The notes beneath the pieces were generated by a model. It had not been told where the DNA came from. It saw only the letters and a list, made by a program, of their open reading frames with translations, and did no database searches. This document shows, in pieces, positions 34,549 to 34,668 of a stretch of DNA of 34,668 bases; the stretch's first letter is position 1, and every line of letters starts with the position of its first letter. The stretch comes from Alphaproteobacteria bacterium (GTDB taxonomy: Bacteria; Pseudomonadota; Alphaproteobacteria; UBA2966), in assembly GCA_018650465.1 (NCBI GenBank), contig JABIFY010000032.1, positions 1 to 34,668 of the forward strand, given 5' to 3'. The position numbers were made by a program, and so were the translations under genes.

Positions 34549-34668
34549 TCATAACACCAACTCTATCAACGGTTTCCGAGGAATGTTTGGTTTGAATAAA
34601 GCCATCATATAGTCGCGGATTTCCAATTCAGACATTTTGACCATGGCTTTTCTGAAGGCATTGAGGCC
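34549..34668 (-). CDS. Partial IS transposase, C-terminal end (inferred)
   Basis: A minus-strand frame open from the window edge to a TGA at 34549-34551 gives 39 residues, including KMSELEIRDYMMALFKPNIP and ending LIELVL. I do not recognise the family. The frame is open across all its codons and ends 4 bp from the terminal repeat. This fits the 3' end of a transposase gene whose 5' end type is seen at the left edge (1-60, also minus strand). It could also be an unrelated chromosomal gene cut by the window. Confidence 0.4.
   Translation of the reverse strand, partial: GLNAFRKAMVKMSELEIRDYMMALFKPNIPRKPLIELVL

Noticed and set aside
1-34668. CRISPR arrays, tRNA or rRNA genes, prophage genes or an obvious defence island
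   Set aside because: I looked for spaced repeats, clover-leaf patterns and phage or defence gene families and found none; the window is mostly core metabolism and signalling.

Overview
The window looks like chromosomal DNA of a free-living alphaproteobacterium, probably Rhodospirillales-like; the order is an inference and I cannot fix a genus. Supporting signs are the argH - lptM - lysA - DUF4175 (TIGR02302) gene order, the MJ0042/DUF3426 zinc-ribbon gene beside hpt, a full set of ethylmalonyl-CoA pathway signature enzymes, TorS-like and PAS-type hybrid-free histidine kinases, and several class III cyclase genes. Both edges appear to run into the two opposite ends of one insertion-sequence type, so this is probably a whole contig broken at IS copies.

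Layout. 1-139: left end of an IS. 377-1941: zinc-ribbon membrane protein and hpt. 1999-2168: a palindromic REP-like element between convergent genes. 2199-8477 (minus): argH, lptM, lysA and the DUF4175 gene. This series is interrupted between lysA and DUF4175 by an oppositely oriented REP-associated tyrosine transposase (RAYT) gene bracketed by two direct copies of a hairpin repeat. 8556-12713: a TlpA-like thioredoxin, then a minus-strand etfB-etfA-hbd-quinone oxidoreductase operon. 12983-16132 (minus): a type 1 periplasmic binding protein followed by a histidine kinase, without any ABC permease. 16336-20363 (plus): two tandem paralogous cyclase-TolB-like-TPR proteins and a TfoX-N protein. 20367-21162 (minus): HIG1-like membrane protein and a cobalamin adenosyltransferase. 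21303-26026 (plus): an FHA-TM-trypsin protein, a PhnA protein, a PAS histidine kinase and small envelope proteins. 26093-31647: mcd and ccr (minus) divergent from ecm and a ferredoxin (plus). 31886-33607: rpsU and a Bcr/CflA transporter. 33604-34473 (minus): gluQRS. 34531-34668: right end of an IS.

How the genes fit together. Ccr, Ecm and Mcd carry crotonyl-CoA to mesaconyl-CoA, the core of the ethylmalonyl-CoA route for acetyl-CoA assimilation. The adenosyltransferase at 20.4 kb can supply AdoCbl to Ecm. EtfAB at 11-12.7 kb can accept electrons from the Mcd flavin. Hbd at 10 kb works on acetoacetyl-CoA/3-hydroxybutyryl-CoA, upstream of crotonyl-CoA. The rest of the window is dominated by signalling: two histidine kinases without adjacent response regulators, two cyclase-like proteins, and an FHA-linked envelope protease.
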